Shown one piece after another: positions 61,626 to 64,000 of a stretch of 64,000 nucleotides of DNA (within the stretch, counting starts at the first letter, position 1; the number at the start of each line of letters is the position of its first letter). Below the pieces are notes generated by a model. It saw only the letters and a list, made by a program, of their open reading frames with translations. It was not told the DNA's origin and searched no databases. Origin of the DNA: Prevotella nigrescens (GTDB taxonomy: Bacteria; Bacteroidota; Bacteroidia; Bacteroidales; Bacteroidaceae); contig NZ_CP133465.1 of NCBI RefSeq assembly GCF_031191185.1, positions 1,112,001 through 1,176,000 of the forward strand, given 5' to 3'. Made by a program: the position numbers and the translations under genes.

Positions 61626-62009
61626 ATGAAATTAGAATCGAGCTATATATATATAAAAGGTGTGAGGTTTCGTGCCTACATCGGTGTAAGCGAATTGGAA
61701 CGAAAGGTTGGCAACGATTATGTTGCCGACCTTCGTTTGCGTTATTCTATAGAAAAAGCAATGACGACAGACAATGTAAACGACACCATAAGCTATGCCG
61801 ATGTATATAATATAGTAGAAGAAACAATACTTCAGCCCGCTAAACTGTTGGAACACGCTGCATATCGGATAGCAGAAGCTATAATGAAAGCGTTCCCGGA
61901 CATAGAAGCAATAGACCTTGACCTGACAAAATTAAACCCGCCAATGGGAGCAGATTGCAGTGGAGCAGGTGTAGAATTACATTTAATAAATGAAAAAACC
62001 AAGCGTTAG
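61626..62009 (+). CDS. folB: Dihydroneopterin aldolase
   Basis: A 127-residue enzyme of folate synthesis that splits dihydroneopterin. Family motifs are GVRFRAYIGVSELERKVG, TDNVNDTISYADVYNIVEE and LLEHAAYRIAEAIM, followed by LTKLNPPMGADC. I start it at the ATG at 61626, because the frame from 61452 would overlap nrdJ by 150 bp. It follows nrdJ by 20 bp and is probably co-transcribed with it. Confidence 0.93.
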   Translation: MKLESSYIYIKGVRFRAYIGVSELERKVGNDYVADLRLRYSIEKAMTTDNVNDTISYADVYNIVEETILQPAKLLEHAAYRIAEAIMKAFPDIEAIDLDLTKLNPPMGADCSGAGVELHLINEKTKR

Positions 62010-62034
62010 CCTAATCTATTCGAACGAAAATGCT

Positions 62035-62042
62035 TAACTTTG
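62035..62042 (+). promoter_or_regulatory. -7 box of the amidase-MCE operon
   Basis: TAACTTTG lies 19 bp before the amidase ATG. It overlaps a TTG (62040) that could otherwise be read as an earlier start, which argues for the ATG at 62061. Confidence 0.7.
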
Positions 62043-62060
62043 CGTACAATTACACGAAGT

Positions 62061-63320
62061 ATGAATAGACGAATTACTTTATTCCTTATAATATTCTCTT
62101 TGTTTGCACTCGTAAAAATAAGTGCAAAAGATAAGTTTACACTTGTTATCGATGCCGGTCATGGTGGAAAAGACGTGGGAGCCTTAGGCGCATTCTCGAA
62201 TGAAAAAGATATTAACTTGAATGTAGCTTTAGCTTTTGGTCGTTTGGTAGAAGACAATCTGCCTGACGTTAAAGTCATTTATACGCGCAAGACAGACGTC
62301 TTCATACCATTGAAAAGCAGAGCCGAAATAGCCAACAGAGCAAAAGCCGACTTGTTTATATCGGTTCATACAAATTCTGTTCCTCCCACTAAAACACCAC
62401 CACAAGGCTTCCAGGTTTACACTTTAGGTATGCATCGTGCTAAAGATAACCTTGATGTAGCTATGCGCGAAAATAGCGTTATCTCTTTGGAGAAAGGATA
62501 TGAGCGGACTTACGAAGGTTTCGACCCAAAGTCTTCGGAAAGCTATATAATGTTCGAAATACTTCAGTCGGGCAATATGGAGAAGAGTGTCGAATTGGCA
62601 CGACTTATTCAACGGTCCGTTTGTTCCAAAGCCAATCGAAACGATAAGGGGGTGCACCAAGCCGGATTTCTTGTTCTACGCGAAACGTCCATGCCCAGTT
62701 GCCTTATCGAATTAGGCTTTATTACGTCCGAAGAAGAAGAGCAGTTCCTTAACTCTCAACGAGGAATAGACCTTATGGCACGTGGTATTTACGAGGCTTT
62801 TGTAGAATATAGAAACAAGTACGATGGCAAAGTAACCATTCCTTATCGTGCTTCAACACGAAATCAGTTACCAATAGAAAATGTGTTAGGACGTTTATCG
62901 AACAATGCGACGAAGCCCCCTGCAAAGGAAGGAACGTCTAAAAGAATGAACGTTGTAGCAAAACCGCAATTAGAAAAGAAATCTGCAGTAAAGCAGAAGC
63001 AGGTGTCGCAACGAAAGCAACCGACAGTTGAAAGCAATTCTACAAACGTTCCGGTTTTCAAAATACAGATATTTGCCATAAACAGGCAGTTGGCTTCCGA
63101 TAGCGAATTATTTAAAGGACATAAGAATGTATCTTCCGAAACAGAAGGAAATCTCCGAAAATACATGATAGGAAGCAGCACAAACTATAATGAAATTCTA
63201 CGTTTGAAGGAAAGTTTAAAGCAAGATTTCCCACAAGCCTTCATCGTAGCGTTTAAAAACGGCAAGCGAATGAATACAGGCGAAGCCGTAAAAGAATTTG
63301 TAAAGAATAAGAGAAAATGA
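62061..63320 (+). CDS. N-acetylmuramoyl-L-alanine amidase with C-terminal SPOR-like domain
   Basis: A 419-residue exported enzyme with a signal-like N-terminus (ITLFLIIFSLFALVKISA). The Amidase_3 domain has the zinc His in VIDAGHGGKDVGA, a further ligand in FISVHTNS, and ends near LIELGFITSEEE with the catalytic Glu. A basic, Pro/Lys-rich linker leads to a C-terminal domain (VPVFKIQIFAINRQLASDS, FPQAFIVAFKNGKRM) that fits SPOR. It cleaves the stem peptide from peptidoglycan during cell division. The stop overlaps the MCE start by 4 bp. Confidence 0.93.
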   Translation: MNRRITLFLIIFSLFALVKISAKDKFTLVIDAGHGGKDVGALGAFSNEKDINLNVALAFGRLVEDNLPDVKVIYTRKTDVFIPLKSRAEIANRAKADLFISVHTNSVPPTKTPPQGFQVYTLGMHRAKDNLDVAMRENSVISLEKGYERTYEGFDPKSSESYIMFEILQSGNMEKSVELARLIQRSVCSKANRNDKGVHQAGFLVLRETSMPSCLIELGFITSEEEEQFLNSQRGIDLMARGIYEAFVEYRNKYDGKVTIPYRASTRNQLPIENVLGRLSNNATKPPAKEGTSKRMNVVAKPQLEKKSAVKQKQVSQRKQPTVESNSTNVPVFKIQIFAINRQLASDSELFKGHKNVSSETEGNLRKYMIGSSTNYNEILRLKESLKQDFPQAFIVAFKNGKRMNTGEAVKEFVKNKRK

Positions 63321-64000
63321 ATATGAAGAAATTATTATCGCCCGAAATAAAGATTGCGTTGGTGGCTATTGTTGGCATTGTTGTCTTGTTTTTCGGTATG
63401 AATTTCCTTAAAGGACTTAATCTGTACTCCTCGGATATAGAGTATAATATGCAGTTTAATAAGGTGGACGGACTTACACCGACTACGCCAATTTATGCCA
63501 ATGGCTTTAAAGTGGGAACGGTGAAAGACATTGTTTACGACTATCAGGACCCGTCTAAACCTATCAATGTGTATGTTGCGATAAGTAAGGATATGCAAAT
63601 TCCTGTAGGCTCAACAGCAGAGATAGTGAGCGATATAATGGGAAATGTGAAAGTAAACCTTGTTTTTAGTAACGCAAAGCAGTATCTAAAACAAGACGGA
63701 ATTATCCCTGGTATAGTCAATGACGGTGTGTTCGGAAAGGTAAAAGAGGCTATTCCGGATGTGCAACGAATGATACCGAAAATAGACAGCATACTCTCAA
63801 ACATTGTAGCTTTGACTTCCGACCCTGCATTAGCAGGTACATTGCACAACGCAAACAAGATAAGCAACGACTTGACTGTATCAAGCCGACAACTCAATGT
63901 ATTGTTGGCACAACTCAACGGTTCGCTTCCTGCCATGACACAGAAAGCAAATAGCCTGCTTAACAATACAAATAAAGTAATGACAGAAGCCAAATATGGC
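63317..64000 (+). CDS. MCE/MlaD-family phospholipid-transport protein (3' truncated by window edge)
   Basis: The first 228 residues of a protein starting MNMKKLLSPEIKIALVAIV. One membrane helix (ALVAIVGIVVLFFGMNF) is followed by the MCE domain (VDGLTPTTPIYANGFKVGTV) and helical sequence that continues past the window end. MlaD-type proteins form hexameric periplasmic rings carrying lipids between membranes. The start overlaps the amidase stop in an ATGA junction, and the amidase-MCE pairing is familiar in Bacteroidetes. The mlaE/F partners are not in this window. Confidence 0.92.
   Translation, partial: MNMKKLLSPEIKIALVAIVGIVVLFFGMNFLKGLNLYSSDIEYNMQFNKVDGLTPTTPIYANGFKVGTVKDIVYDYQDPSKPINVYVAISKDMQIPVGSTAEIVSDIMGNVKVNLVFSNAKQYLKQDGIIPGIVNDGVFGKVKEAIPDVQRMIPKIDSILSNIVALTSDPALAGTLHNANKISNDLTVSSRQLNVLLAQLNGSLPAMTQKANSLLNNTNKVMTEAKYG

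Noticed and set aside
62040..62060. TTG start of the amidase at 62040
   Set aside because: The TTG lies within the -7 promoter box, and the ATG at 62061 gives a normal signal-like N-terminus.

Overview
The window looks like chromosome from an AT-rich Bacteroidota, most probably a Prevotella-type Bacteroidales. The reasons are: promoters of the Bacteroidetes form (TAnnTTTG, often with TTTG about 20 bp upstream), a tmRNA tag ending in YALAA, BspA-like leucine-rich surface proteins with C-terminal sorting-like domains, a TonB receptor with the Bacteroidales-type N-terminus, HU-HIG and DUF4199 families, and little Shine-Dalgarno signal. The species cannot be fixed from the sequence alone.

Layout. 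1-4681 (+): tail of a sigma-54 activator, LptE-like lipoprotein, a TPR-like protein, SecG, tRNA-His, YecH-like and glutaredoxin-like small proteins, RecF and a DUF721 protein. 5241-13469 (-): 5-formyl-THF cyclo-ligase, S41 protease, dCMP deaminase, M3 peptidase, a Crp/Fnr regulator, ApbE, a GT2 enzyme and a DUF4199 protein. 13588-13801 (+): SRP RNA and tRNA-Thr, probably one transcript. 14060-21091 (-): membrane and outer-membrane proteins, a coiled-coil lipoprotein with RsmI, and DsbD. 21713-27542: HU-HIG protein, a 1143-residue LRR surface protein, and a divergent TPR/HTH membrane regulator. 27631-31862: a nest of three insertion sequences. 31966-41831: tmRNA, M20 dipeptidase, a small BspA-like protein, a lipoprotein, Mfd, a decayed transposase, Dps and S15. 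42036-50416: TypA, an outer-membrane barrel, a DUF285 repeat protein, the LuxS-MtnN pair, and a YfhO-type membrane protein. 50953-64000: a surface protein, a TonB receptor, Xpt with a xanthine-type permease, nitroreductase, B12-dependent ribonucleotide reductase, FolB, a cell-wall amidase and the start of an MCE/MlaD protein.

How genes work together. SecG and LptE serve envelope biogenesis. MtnN and LuxS act in sequence in the activated methyl cycle and make AI-2. Xpt and the adjacent permease form a purine salvage pair. The class II ribonucleotide reductase needs cobalamin, and a BtuB-like receptor is encoded 4.4 kb away. Several large surface proteins carry C-termini that look like secretion-sorting domains.

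The most unusual signal is a set of five intergenic arrays (about 4950, 21420, 35400, 44810 and 57840). Each uses its own nearly self-complementary core word, repeated with a strict 22-bp period (23 bp at one locus), and most open with or contain inverted copies. All lie in convergent or divergent gaps. Two share an identical 17-nt terminal segment although their core words differ. The second notable feature is the IS nest: an IS5-type element interrupted by an IS1380-type element and, at its transposase stop codon, by a mutator-type element that itself carries a 94-bp internal duplication. Coordinates were counted by hand from the printed sequence. Family names come from recognition of motifs, not from a database search.
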